Positions 1 through 8,087 of a stretch of DNA of 64,000 bases are shown here, in pieces. Where the stretch lies: assembly GCF_023016805.1 (NCBI RefSeq), contig NZ_JALKCH010000001.1, positions 1-64,000 on the forward strand, in the 5' to 3' direction. This DNA comes from Ancylobacter crimeensis (GTDB lineage: Bacteria > Pseudomonadota > Alphaproteobacteria > Rhizobiales > Xanthobacteraceae). The notes under the pieces were generated by a model. The model saw only the letters and a program-made list of their open reading frames with translations, made no database searches and had not been told where the DNA came from. A program made the position numbers and the translations under genes. The number at the start of each line of letters is the position of its first letter. Position 1 is the first letter of the stretch.

Positions 1-246
1 CCCGGCGGCGGCATAACCGAGGCCGAAACCCACTTAGCGACAACGCCAAAACTGTTCAGATCAACCGAGCCAGCTCTAAACATCGAGTTGGGCGCTCTTC
101 AATGTCGATACATAACAGCCACCCGACCATCGTGATGAGATCCAAGATGGCGGCAGTTCCCATGGCGCCTCGATCAACGTTTATGCCTTCGACCTTCAGT
201 CAGGAAGACCCTACGATTCCAAGAGTGCATTCTCGCCGGGTATCGC

Positions 247-861
247 ATGAGTCCCAGCCACGCCAACAAGGCGGGAGTTCGCTATCGCTACTACGTCTCA
301 CAAGCGCTGCTTCAGCACCGCAAGAATGAAGCCGGCAGTATCGCGCGTGTGTCCGCCCCAGATGTCGAGGCTGCGATACTCGGATTTTTGCCATTGGATA
401 GGTCAGAGCTGAGTGAGCGCATCGCGCGCATCACCCTGCATCGCGATCGTCTGATCGTTCATATGAAGGGCGAGCAAGACGAGCCTCCCTCCAAGCCGAT
501 TGCGATCCCTTTCGCGTGGCAGCCTCAGGGGCGCCGCAAGGGCATTGTCCACGAGCCCGCATCGAAGAAAGTTCAGTTGGCCCCCAGCATCGCCAAGAGC
601 ATACTTATCGCCATTAGTCGGGCACGGCGCTGGATGGCGGAATTGATCGAAGGCATTGTCGCCTCTCCAAACGACATCGCCATTCGCGAAGGGATGGGCG
701 AGCGCAACGTCCGCAAGTTACTGCCCTTGGCCTGCCTCTCGCCCGCTCTCGTCCGAGCCATCGTCGATGGCACAGCGCCAGCCGACCTAACCATCAGCAG
801 CTTGACCGCCGCGCTCCCTCACGACTGGGCGGCCCAGGAACAGCGCTTTCTCACGGCCTGA
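247..861 (+). pseudogene. Serine recombinase C-terminal remnant
   Basis: About 204 codons resemble the C-terminal part of large serine recombinases: the opening MSPSHANKAGVRYRYYVSQ is the typical stretch after the zinc-ribbon entry, and the tail holds a helix-turn-helix-like region (around IREGMGERNVRKLLPLA). The catalytic N-terminal resolvase domain is absent; in-frame codons upstream show no resemblance and a stop lies at about 133. An intact protein would have about 500 or more residues, so this is a fragment, whether or not it is translated. It probably marks an old element next to tRNA-Gln. The family is fairly sure; loss of function is inferred from the missing catalytic serine domain. 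Confidence 0.6.
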
Positions 862-1135
862 GCGTTCTGCCAGAACTCAATCAGATCTCAATGCGGGGCG
901 TTTTTCGTCCGCATGAGCGAACGGTCTTTATCGGGCTTAAACCTGTCTCTCATCGCGATACGGCGATGCATCCGGAATCGGGAATCACGCTACCGCAGAC
1001 TGGGGACAGGAAACCGGCCGCGGCACCGCGCCATGAGGAAGATGCAGGTCTCCGCGTGGACGACGCCCACGCTAACTTACGACACGGCCGCAGGAATTTC
1101 AGGGACGGCCAAAATCTCAGCGAATGAAGAATGGT

Positions 1136-1209
1136 TGGCTGGGGGACCAGGATTCGAACCTGGACTAACGGAGTCAGAGTCCGCAGTTCTACCGTTAAAC
1201 TATCCCCCA
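1136..1209 (-). tRNA. tRNA-Gln (anticodon CUG)
   Basis: Read on the minus strand the 74 nt fold as a cloverleaf. The acceptor stem is TGGGGGA/TCCCCCA with discriminator G and an encoded CCA, and the T arm has GGTTCGAATCC. The anticodon loop is CTCTGAC, giving anticodon CUG for glutamine codon CAG. The U1-A72 pair and G73 are typical of bacterial tRNA-Gln. It is a stand-alone gene between a recombinase remnant and a dead SRAP gene. Confidence 0.95.
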
Positions 1210-1295
1210 ACGGGATCAATGACTTAGCGCTGCGTTTTGCATATCGCGCCGTCGTTGTCCAAACGGTGTTGCTGGGCCGTTCTCTAGCTCGCCTG

Positions 1296-1309
1296 TTGGT
1301 GTAGATCAA
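1296..1309. promoter_or_regulatory. Possible FixK/FNR-like box
   Basis: TTGGT-N4-ATCAA differs by one base from the FixK/FNR palindrome TTGAT-N4-ATCAA. It lies 87 bp upstream of tRNA-Gln and 140 bp before the SRAP remnant, neither an obvious target. It may be chance; it is listed because a FixK-type regulator is encoded in this window. Confidence 0.2.
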
Positions 1310-1449
1310 CCCCTATCTGTGGAAAGGCGAGGCGTCTCCCGCAAAAGCGCCCGACGAGCCCGGCCCCACCTCGCGATACTCGCCCATCGCGGGCATCGTC
1401 GCTCCCCGGTTTTTGGCCATCATACTCACGCGAGTTACCCTACTCGCCC

Positions 1450-1890
1450 ACGTGCACCGTCTACAACCACCGCTCAAACCTTGACGCGATCACCGACCTC
1501 GTCGGCTCGCTGCGAAATGGCGCCGGTAACCTGGCGCCCCAGACGGGGATCTATCCCGATTATTCCACGCCGATCGTTCGTTCCGGGTGATGACGCGCGC
1601 GAGCTGGTGATGGCCCGGTGGGGAATGCCGTCGCCGGCCTTCGCCCTTCAAGGCAAGCGGACCGACAGGGGCGTCACCAACATCCGCAACACGTCCGGCC
1701 CGCATTGGCGCCGCCGGTTCGTGCCGGAGAAGCGGTGCCTTGTCCCGTTAACGAGTTTCATCGAGTCACCGGCCGGCGCCCGCGGGCCAGAGACGTGGTC
1801 CTGGTTCGCGCTTGCGCCCGACGAACCACTGGCGTTCTTCACTGGCATCCGGACGACATGGAGCAGCGTCTGGAAGCTGAAGGAGGGCCG
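1450..1890 (+). pseudogene. SRAP (YedK/HMCES-like) pseudogene
   Basis: SRAP proteins shield abasic sites in single-stranded DNA by linking the N-terminal Cys2 to the lesion. Here the first codons read T-C-T-V-Y-N: the start is ACG instead of ATG, followed by the expected Cys. The frame runs through PQTGIYPDYSTPIVRSG and stops at 1588-1590. Homology continues in another frame (RELVMARWGMPSP, NIRNTSGPHWRRRF, PLTSFIE) to WKLKEGR near 1890, so there is one frameshift at about 1587. The C-terminal third, including the conserved late His, is missing exactly where the convergent cupin gene ends. Start loss, frameshift and truncation make this clearly dead. Confidence 0.75.
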
Positions 1891-1891
1891 G

Positions 1892-2788
1892 TCAGGCAGC
1901 TCCCCGCTTGGCCAGGCGCTTGGCCATGCGCAGGCTGCTTATCATTGCCGATTTGGAGCGGTCTGCCAGCACCGATTGTCCGGGTGGACGCGGCGACATG
2001 CCGAAGCGGCGCATCATGTGGTTCGCGCGGTAGACGTTCGCATGCAGCCAGTTGGGAAATTCCATGTTGAGGCTCAGTGAAACCGAGACGTCGTCGTGAT
2101 TCTGAACCCAATGCGCCCCGTGCGTCGGGATATGGACAGCATCGCCGGGCTCCAGCGTGAACTTGTGCGCAGCCTTCTCCGCATGAGGTTTGTAGGTGCC
2201 GGCGGTGATGCTGACGCTGTAATATTGTTCGATCTCCTCCTCAGTCGTGATGGTGCGATCGTTGGGATCGCACACCCACAGATCCTTCGCTCCGTGGATC
2301 TGGACGAGGAAGTTTGGCTCCGCATCGAAATGATAGGGCGTCTTGCGGCGCGGCGACGTGATGAAGATCAGCATCTCGGCGTTGCTGAGCAGCTTGGAGC
2401 CTTCGGGTCCTGCAATGTCGCGGACGAAGGTTTCGAATTCGTCGAGCACTTCACGATAAGCGGGATTCTTCTCGACATGCTTCATCACGAGCCACGCACC
2501 GGCGGTTTCGATCCGGTCGATGATCTCGTGGATCGTCATGTCGGGCTTGGGCGTGGTGCCCCATTTGTCGGTGAGCGACAAGTCGCCCACGTCGACATAG
2601 ACGTCGTCCTTGCGCTTCATGGCCTCCTCGGCCACGGCGGCGAGGGCATCGATCGAGAAGAGAGGGTGATTGGCGAGCGAGTGTTTGGCCTCGAAGGGGC
2701 TGCGATGCAGGTGCCGTCGGCACTCCTCGATCGGATCCACCGTGCTCCAGTGCGGGCCGACAAGATTGAGCGGAGTCTTCGTGAGCAT
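1892..2788 (-). CDS. Cupin-like / JmjC-fold protein
   Basis: 298 residues. The segment YHFDAEPNFLVQIHG is the HxD metal-binding strand of the JmjC/cupin-8 group of Fe(II)/2-oxoglutarate oxygenase-like proteins. A distal histidine lies in the GDAVHIPTHGAHWVQN stretch, and a typical LEPGD turn precedes it. Members hydroxylate proteins or small molecules, but the substrate cannot be read here. ATG 2788 is preferred over the in-frame TTG 2794 because GGAGGG lies 7 nt before it. It stands alone and its stop abuts the truncated SRAP remnant, so its arrival or a deletion may have removed the SRAP 3' end. The fold is confident; the function is open. Confidence 0.7.
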   Translation of the reverse strand: MLTKTPLNLVGPHWSTVDPIEECRRHLHRSPFEAKHSLANHPLFSIDALAAVAEEAMKRKDDVYVDVGDLSLTDKWGTTPKPDMTIHEIIDRIETAGAWLVMKHVEKNPAYREVLDEFETFVRDIAGPEGSKLLSNAEMLIFITSPRRKTPYHFDAEPNFLVQIHGAKDLWVCDPNDRTITTEEEIEQYYSVSITAGTYKPHAEKAAHKFTLEPGDAVHIPTHGAHWVQNHDDVSVSLSLNMEFPNWLHANVYRANHMMRRFGMSPRPPGQSVLADRSKSAMISSLRMAKRLAKRGAA

Positions 2789-3299
2789 TGCCAACCCTCC
2801 GGTTGAAATCCGTCTGAAACGCTAAGATCCAGCGTAAGTCAGGACGAGTCTGTTTCTTCGCCACGAAGGCATCTGGCGCCCATGCTTTCGGATACGTCCT
2901 AATCCTTTCGGGGGGCGGTATTGGCCGATAGCGGAGCCGGAGGGCATCAAGGCGGGGCGCCTGACATGACGGTCTGACGCCAGGAGATGTGGATCTTGCT
3001 CTTCAGGTGTCATGTTCGCAGACAGGTCGCATTTCACGCTCACGGCCGCGCAAAGATGCCGGTGCGGAATGCAGTCGGTCATCCGGAACATTCGGCCGGA
3101 ACGCTGCTTGACGCTTCGACACGGCTTGCTAGGCTCTGTTCGAGTGGTGCCGTACCGAACGTCATGCCCCGTGAGGGCTGGCTCTCTGCCGTGAAATCCG
3201 CAGGGCGTATCCGGACGCAGGCCGCTTATCTTCTCACAATCGGGATATGCCCGCCCGCGCGCGCCTCAGGCCGTCGCGATCGGACATCAGGTCGCGGAC
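2789..3299. other. Intergenic region before the sulfur-relay operon
   Basis: About 510 bp between the cupin gene and the TusA-like gene. I see one sigma70-like promoter pointing right (3108-3135), which would leave a GC-rich leader of about 155 nt. The leader shows no riboswitch class I recognise. No convincing coding sequence is present on either strand. Confidence 0.4.
3108..3135 (+). promoter_or_regulatory. Candidate sigma70 promoter
   Basis: TTGACG (3108-3113) and TAGGCT (3130-3135) are separated by 16 bp. It is the best -35/-10 pair in the gap upstream of the TusA-DsrE-PhnDEC-MetE operon and points into it. The -10 element is a weak match, so this stays tentative. Confidence 0.35.
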
Positions 3300-3554
3300 A
3301 TGAGCGATTGCGCGTCTGACGAGTTGGCAGGGATGGTCATCTTCGATGCCGGCCATATGGGCTGTGGCGAGCTCGTGATGGTTCTTCGCATGAAACTGAA
3401 GACCATGCCCGGGCAGTTGATGCGCGTCGTCGCGCTCGACGCGGGGGCGCCCGAGGATCTGCCGGCCTGGTGCCGCATGACCCGAAACGAACTCATCCGC
3501 CACGATCCCGATTCCCACAGCTTCTGGATCCGTTCGCGGATCGACTGGAGCTGA
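3300..3554 (+). CDS. TusA-like sulfur carrier protein
   Basis: 84 residues with the TusA/SirA fold pattern. A Cys22 segment (MGCGELVMVLRMKL) leads into helix 1, then MPGQLMRVVALDAGA (the strand normally reading G..l.v.a.D.ga) and EDLPAWCRMTRNEL. TusA proteins carry sulfur as a persulfide on one cysteine. The usual CPxP motif is changed: Cys22 is kept but the prolines are not (CGEL). A second cysteine lies in AWCRMT. It is the first gene of a six-gene operon, followed by DsrE after 44 bp. The same CG-x-L type recurs in the N-terminal domain of the last gene (6521-8017), so the two probably act on the same cargo. The assignment rests on motif and spacing; the sulfur-carrier role is inferred. 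Confidence 0.7.
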   Translation: MSDCASDELAGMVIFDAGHMGCGELVMVLRMKLKTMPGQLMRVVALDAGAPEDLPAWCRMTRNELIRHDPDSHSFWIRSRIDWS

Positions 3555-3598
3555 TTTTGCCTGACACGACATCCCGAAAGTAATCGAGGAGCCTCGCA

Positions 3599-3961
3599 AT
3601 GCCCGGTAAGTTCGTCGTCTCCATCAGTTGCGCCAAGAACGACACCGACAAGGCCACGGTCGGCTTCGTCATCGCCAATGCCGCCGTTGCCTCGGACAAG
3701 GAGACGGTGGTTTTCCTGTCGATCGAGGGCACTCGACTTTCCCAGCAGGGCTATGCCGACGATATCCACGAGCAGGGCTTCGCACCCCTTGCGGAGCTGA
3801 TGGCGAATTTCGCCGCAGCCGGGGGCACGATCTATGTGTGCTCCCCCTGTTTCAAGAAACGCGGCCTCGACGAAGAGAATCTGGTGGCGGGAGCGAAGAT
3901 CGTCGGCGGCGCGAAGCTCGTCGAGTTCCTGGGCGAGGGTATCCCCTCGATCAGTTATTGA
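3599..3961 (+). CDS. DsrE family protein
   Basis: 120 residues of the DsrE/DsrF-like fold: an N-terminal FVVSISCAKNDTDKATVGF strand and loop, a central VVFLSIEGTRL, and GGTIYVCSPCFKKRGL bearing two cysteines. It ends in a KIVGGAKLVEFL helix typical of the family. DsrE proteins usually pass sulfur to or from TusA, so the pairing with the preceding TusA-like gene supports a sulfur relay. GAGGAG lies upstream of ATG 3599. The SBP gene starts 22 bp downstream, which suggests one transcript. Which cysteine is reactive cannot be told; the CSPC pair is the better candidate. Confidence 0.75.
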   Translation: MPGKFVVSISCAKNDTDKATVGFVIANAAVASDKETVVFLSIEGTRLSQQGYADDIHEQGFAPLAELMANFAAAGGTIYVCSPCFKKRGLDEENLVAGAKIVGGAKLVEFLGEGIPSISY

Positions 3962-3983
3962 TCCGGCGCGGTGGGAGCACACC

Positions 3984-4877
3984 ATGAGCTACGATCATCG
4001 CCGGTTCAGTCGCCGGACACTCCTCGCTGCCGGTGCGGGCCTCGCGGCGACGTCCCTGATCGCCCCGGCTCGCGCGCAGGATCGCAAGAAGCTGCGCTTC
4101 GGCGTCGGACCGCTGCTGCCATCGGCAGAAGACACGCGGAAAGCCTATACGCCGCTTTTCGCGCATCTCGCGAGGGAACTCGGCGCCGATTTCGATCTGG
4201 TCGCGACCACGGATTGGGCCGGCATGGCCGTGGCTATGGGATCAGGCCAGCTTGATGTCGCCTGGATGGGGCCGTGGGGCTACATCATCGCGAACAATTC
4301 CACCGGGTGTCAGGCCGTCGCGACGGTGAAATATGACGACAAGCCCACCTATCGCGCGATCATCATTGCTCGGCCGGATCTCGCCGTCTCGACATTCCCG
4401 GATGACACGAAGGGCAAGTCGATGTCTTTCGCCGATGTCGGGTCGACCTCCGGCTGGCTGATTCCGACCTACTACGCGAAGGAGGTCTGGAAGATAGATC
4501 CCAGGACCTTCTGGAACTACACGGAGGGCGCGACCCATGCGGCGAACGAGATGTCGGTCAGTGCCGGCCAGGTCGACATGGCGACCGATTTCGATCGCAA
4601 TCGAAACGCGATGATCGCCAGCGGGCGCGTGAAGGAGGATGCCAACAGGATCATCTGGACCTCGGATCCGCTGCCCAACGACGCCATCGCATTGCCGCCC
4701 GATGCCCCGCCGGAACGGGCGGAGCAGGTGCAGAAGATCCTCACCGCCATCACGCCGGAACAAGCAAAGGAACTGCTGCCCAGCCGCTACACCGGCTTCG
4801 TGGCGGCGAACCATGCCTCCTATGCGATGATCGAAAGGGCCGGAATCGCCGTTGGCAAGATCAAGCCGAAGAGCTGA
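3984..4877 (+). CDS. PhnD-type ABC substrate-binding protein
   Basis: 297 residues. The N-terminus has a twin-arginine-like signal (S9-R-R-T-L-L, hydrophobic stretch, ending RAQ), so the mature protein is periplasmic. The body matches phosphate/phosphite/phosphonate SBPs: FGVGPLLPSAEDTRKAY, SGQLDVAWMGPWGY and the anion-gripping STSG loop (residues 154-157). Known relatives bind oxyanions such as 2-aminoethylphosphonate or phosphite; the ligand here is unknown. ATG 3984 is chosen because it gives the signal peptide; longer in-frame extensions run inside dsrE. It is followed 7 bp later by the permease. Lodged between a sulfur relay and a MetE-like enzyme, it may import an organosulfur or organophosphorus compound (inference). 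Confidence 0.8.
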   Translation: MSYDHRRFSRRTLLAAGAGLAATSLIAPARAQDRKKLRFGVGPLLPSAEDTRKAYTPLFAHLARELGADFDLVATTDWAGMAVAMGSGQLDVAWMGPWGYIIANNSTGCQAVATVKYDDKPTYRAIIIARPDLAVSTFPDDTKGKSMSFADVGSTSGWLIPTYYAKEVWKIDPRTFWNYTEGATHAANEMSVSAGQVDMATDFDRNRNAMIASGRVKEDANRIIWTSDPLPNDAIALPPDAPPERAEQVQKILTAITPEQAKELLPSRYTGFVAANHASYAMIERAGIAVGKIKPKS

Positions 4878-4884
4878 GGCGGCG

Positions 4885-5721
4885 TTGGCGCGAACATCCG
4901 AGGCGCCATCGACCGCAGCCGAGCGTGCGCTCGCGCGCATCGAGGCCGAACGACGTGGCTTCTCCGCGCGCCGTATCCGACTCTGGCTGACCTGTGGCGC
5001 GATCCTCGCCTTCTATGTCGTCTCCTGGAATCTGGCGGGCATCGATCTCCAAAAGCTCGCCAGTGGCCTGCCGAAGCTAGGCCGCTGGCTGGCCAGCGCC
5101 TGGCCTCCGGATACGTCCGAACTTCCGCTTTTTGCCCTGCGGACCGCGGAGACGGTGGCGATGGCGGCGATCGGAACCACGCTGGCGACGCTGCTTGCCA
5201 TTCCGATGGCGGTGCTGGCCAGCCGTAACGTCACGCCTTGGCCGACGCTGTATTATCCGGCGCGCTGGTTCCTTAACGCGTTGCGCGGCATCGATTCTTT
5301 CGTGTTCGCGCTTCTGTTCGTGGCAGCGGTCGGCCTTGGCCCGTTCGCTGGCGTGCTCGGCATTGCGCTGCACACATGGGGCAGTGCCGCCAAGCAGTTT
5401 GCCGATCACATCGAGAATGCAGAGATGGGTCCGTTCGAAGCGGTGCGCACCACGGGAGCAGGGCACTTCACTGCCATTCTCTATGCGGTGGTCCCCGATG
5501 TCGCGCCGGTTCTGCTGTCGACGGCACTGTTCTGGTGGGAGTTCAATGTGCGCGCATCTACCGTGCTTGGCGTGGTGGGTGCAGGGGGCATCGGGCAGGA
5601 GTTGAAGAACAGCATGGACCTGCTGGATTTCCCTCGTCTCTTCACCATCATCGCACTCATTCTGGTCGTGGTCACCGTGCTGGACCAACTCTCCGGCTGG
5701 CTACGCCGGAGGCTCGCCTGA
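4885..5721 (+). CDS. PhnE-type ABC permease
   Basis: Integral membrane subunit of about 278 residues with several hydrophobic helices and the permease coupling loop (EAVRTTGAGHFTAILYAVVP) that contacts the ATPase. The ending GVVGAGGIGQELKNSMDLLDF is characteristic of PhnE proteins. I chose TTG 4885, preceded by GAGG at 5-nt spacing, over TTG 4852 inside the SBP gene. Its stop overlaps the ATG of the ATPase gene (ATGA). It would move the ligand delivered by the upstream SBP across the inner membrane. Confidence 0.75.
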   Translation: MARTSEAPSTAAERALARIEAERRGFSARRIRLWLTCGAILAFYVVSWNLAGIDLQKLASGLPKLGRWLASAWPPDTSELPLFALRTAETVAMAAIGTTLATLLAIPMAVLASRNVTPWPTLYYPARWFLNALRGIDSFVFALLFVAAVGLGPFAGVLGIALHTWGSAAKQFADHIENAEMGPFEAVRTTGAGHFTAILYAVVPDVAPVLLSTALFWWEFNVRASTVLGVVGAGGIGQELKNSMDLLDFPRLFTIIALILVVVTVLDQLSGWLRRRLA

Positions 5722-6524
5722 TGAACGAGCGGGCGCAGATCGTCTCGTCTCCGGCCTCGTCGCCGACGCATCTCGAGATCGATGGCGTGACGAAAAGCTT
5801 CCGCGGGCATGTGGCGGTGGAGGATATCAGCTTCCGGGTCGCACCGGGCGAGTTCCTCGCCGTGCTGGGGCCGAGCGGCGCTGGCAAGACCACGCTCTTT
5901 CGCTGCATGACCGGCCTTCTAGGACCTGACAGCGGCACGGTGCGCGTGGATGGCGAGGAGGTCCACGGCGTCGCCGGGCGAGCCCGGCGACGGGTTGCGG
6001 TGGTGTTTCAGCAGTTCAATCTGGTCGACCGGCTGACCGCGCTCGACAACGTCCTCGCCGGGCGGCTCGGCCACATGCCGGCGTGGCGGGCCTGGGCGCG
6101 CTGCTTCGAGCGCAGCGACCGCCTGCTGGCGCTCGATTGCCTCGATCAGGTTGGCCTGCTGGAGAAAGCCACCCAGCGGGCGGATTCCCTGTCGGGCGGA
6201 CAGCAGCAGCGCGTTGCCATCGCCCGGGCTCTGGCGCAGAAGCCGAGCATCATCATCGCGGACGAGCCGGTAGCCAGCCTCGATCCCCAGACCAGCGCCG
6301 GGGTGCTGGAGCTGTTGCGGCATATCGCCCGGTCAGAGCGCGTCAGCGTCGTCTGCAGCCTGCATCAGGTGACGCTCGCCCGGCGCTTTGCCGATCGCGT
6401 CGTCGGGCTGGTGGATGGAAGACTTGTCGTGGACGTGCCGGCGCATCGTTTCGACGAGCACATTCACAGGCAGCTTTTCGGCACGGCCGAGGGGACGGAT
6501 CCGCACACGGAGACAGCATCATGA
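5721..6524 (+). CDS. PhnC-type ABC transporter ATPase
   Basis: 267 residues with Walker A GPSGAGKT, Q-loop FQQFNL, signature LSGGQQQR, Walker B IIIADEP and a switch histidine in SLHQ. The order and the RVAVVFQQFNLVDRLTALDNVLAGRLG stretch are typical of PhnC ATPases. It starts at the ATGA overlap with the permease stop and ends in another ATGA overlap with the TusA-MetE fusion gene. Transport and enzyme are thus translationally coupled. Function in import is confident; the substrate is not. Confidence 0.85.
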   Translation: MNERAQIVSSPASSPTHLEIDGVTKSFRGHVAVEDISFRVAPGEFLAVLGPSGAGKTTLFRCMTGLLGPDSGTVRVDGEEVHGVAGRARRRVAVVFQQFNLVDRLTALDNVLAGRLGHMPAWRAWARCFERSDRLLALDCLDQVGLLEKATQRADSLSGGQQQRVAIARALAQKPSIIIADEPVASLDPQTSAGVLELLRHIARSERVSVVCSLHQVTLARRFADRVVGLVDGRLVVDVPAHRFDEHIHRQLFGTAEGTDPHTETAS

Positions 6525-8017
6525 ATCCCGTCGACGCCCACACGCTCGTGCCGGACATATCTTTCGACGGCGGGGATCTCGACTGCGGCAACGGGCTGCT
6601 TCTCCTCATCCGCAAGCACATCGACCCGCTGCCGCGCGGCGGTCTGCTGGAGATCCGCTCCACCGAGATTTCCGTCGACGAGGATCTGCCAGCCTGGTGT
6701 CGGCTGACGGGCAACGAATTCGTCTCCTGGACCAAGGTCAAGAAGCAGCGGTCCTTCCTGGTCTGCAAGGGGATGCTGGCCGAACGGGCCGCGACGCCCG
6801 CCGCCGTCGTCGTCGCGAAGGAGACGCCTTCATCGGTCCCGCGCCCGCGCATCCCTATCGAGCCTCCTCCCATCCCCGAACTCGCAGTGATGGGAATCGG
6901 CTCATGGCCGCGCCCGCGCTGGATGATCGAGGCCATGCACGCCTATGTGGAAGGGCGGCTTTCGGAGAAGGCGTTTCAGGAAACCGCCGACGATGCCGTG
7001 CGCCTTGCCATCGCTGCGCAGGAAAAGGCCGGCGTCGATGTGGTGACCGATGGCGAACAGCGGCGTGACTCCTATGCGAGCTTTGTTGCCAGCCGGCTCG
7101 ACAATTGCCAGCTCATCCCGCTCATCGACCTGTTGCCTCTCGTGGACGACCCGGCGGAATTCGAGGCGGAACTCCGTGCGCTCGACATTCCCGCCGGCGA
7201 GGTGCGCCATCCTGCCGTGTTCGGCAAGCTCTCCCGCTCGCGCCCCCTGGTCGCCCACGAGGTCGATTTCGCACGCAGCGTGACCGATCGTCCGGTGAAG
7301 GTCGCGCTGCCGGGCCCCTACCTCCTGACACGCACGATGTGGATGGAGTGCATCTCGGACCGCGCCTATGCGAGCCGGGAAGAACTCGCGGCCGATATCG
7401 TGCGCGTACTGCGCGAGGAACTTGCCGAACTGATGGATGCCGGTGCTGCGCTGGTCCAATTCGATGAACCGGTGCTTTCCGAGGTCGTGTTCGCCGGCGC
7501 CAAGAACAAGCGTTCCTTCATGTGCGGGGCGCTGTCCGAATCGCTCGGCCCGGCGCACGAACTCGCCTTTGCCCGTGATCTGCTGAATGCGGTGCTGGAC
7601 GGCGTGCCGCGCCGGCGCACGGCGCTGCATGTGTGTCGCGGCAACTGGACGCCGGACGAAAGCGTCGCGCTGGCCGGCAGCTATGGACCACTGGTCGGGA
7701 TGCTGGCGCAGGTCAAGGTCGGCGCGTATCTCCTGGAGATGTGCACGCCGCGCGCTGGCGAGGTGGACATCCTCACCGCATTGCCGCACGACGCCCGCAT
7801 CGGGGTGGGTGTGGTGAACCAGAAGGATGCGCATGTTGAAGGTATCGATCAGGTGGCCGGGCGCATCCGACATGCGATCGACCTGTTCGGCCGCGAGCGC
7901 GTCCTGCTGCATCCCGACTGCGGTTTCGCGACGTTTGCCGACAACCCGATCTGTTGCACGGGTTCGGCCCAGGACAAGCTGGCTGCCATTGCGAAGGCCG
8001 TGCAGACGTTCGGATAG
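6521..8017 (+). CDS. TusA domain fused to MetE-like catalytic domain
   Basis: 498 residues. Residues 1-85 form a TusA-like domain with Cys22 (DLDCGNGLLLL) but without CPxP, plus EDLPAWCRLTGNEF as in the first gene of the operon. After a Pro-rich linker (about 95-120), residues 125-498 match the C-terminal barrel of cobalamin-independent methionine synthase and its relatives. Zinc ligands are intact: His370 and Cys372 (HVCRGN), Glu406 (LLEMCTPRAGE) and Cys467 (LHPDCGF). MetE barrels activate a thiol on zinc for alkyl transfer; the same fold includes epoxyalkane:coenzyme M transferase. The MetE N-terminal half is absent. I infer that TusA hands a persulfide sulfur or thiol to the zinc site. No MesX (DUF1852) partner is present, so this is not the MesD type. 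Confidence 0.75.
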   Translation: MNPVDAHTLVPDISFDGGDLDCGNGLLLLIRKHIDPLPRGGLLEIRSTEISVDEDLPAWCRLTGNEFVSWTKVKKQRSFLVCKGMLAERAATPAAVVVAKETPSSVPRPRIPIEPPPIPELAVMGIGSWPRPRWMIEAMHAYVEGRLSEKAFQETADDAVRLAIAAQEKAGVDVVTDGEQRRDSYASFVASRLDNCQLIPLIDLLPLVDDPAEFEAELRALDIPAGEVRHPAVFGKLSRSRPLVAHEVDFARSVTDRPVKVALPGPYLLTRTMWMECISDRAYASREELAADIVRVLREELAELMDAGAALVQFDEPVLSEVVFAGAKNKRSFMCGALSESLGPAHELAFARDLLNAVLDGVPRRRTALHVCRGNWTPDESVALAGSYGPLVGMLAQVKVGAYLLEMCTPRAGEVDILTALPHDARIGVGVVNQKDAHVEGIDQVAGRIRHAIDLFGRERVLLHPDCGFATFADNPICCTGSAQDKLAAIAKAVQTFG

Positions 8018-8087
8018 CTGGGTGCGAGCATCTTCTGGCAACGTGTATCCGGAAGTGCGCGCAGGCGGGGCGGGCGTGATGCCGTGC

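Noticed and set aside
102-329. 75-codon frame at the left edge
   Set aside because: Overlaps the recombinase remnant in another frame and shows no protein features or ribosome site.
2096-2806. 236-codon frame opposite the cupin gene
   Set aside because: Antisense to a clear HxD cupin gene; its length is a by-product of high GC content.
3114-3299. Possible riboswitch in the leader of the TusA operon
   Set aside because: GC stems can be drawn, but no SAM, SAH, B12 or other known aptamer pattern is present.
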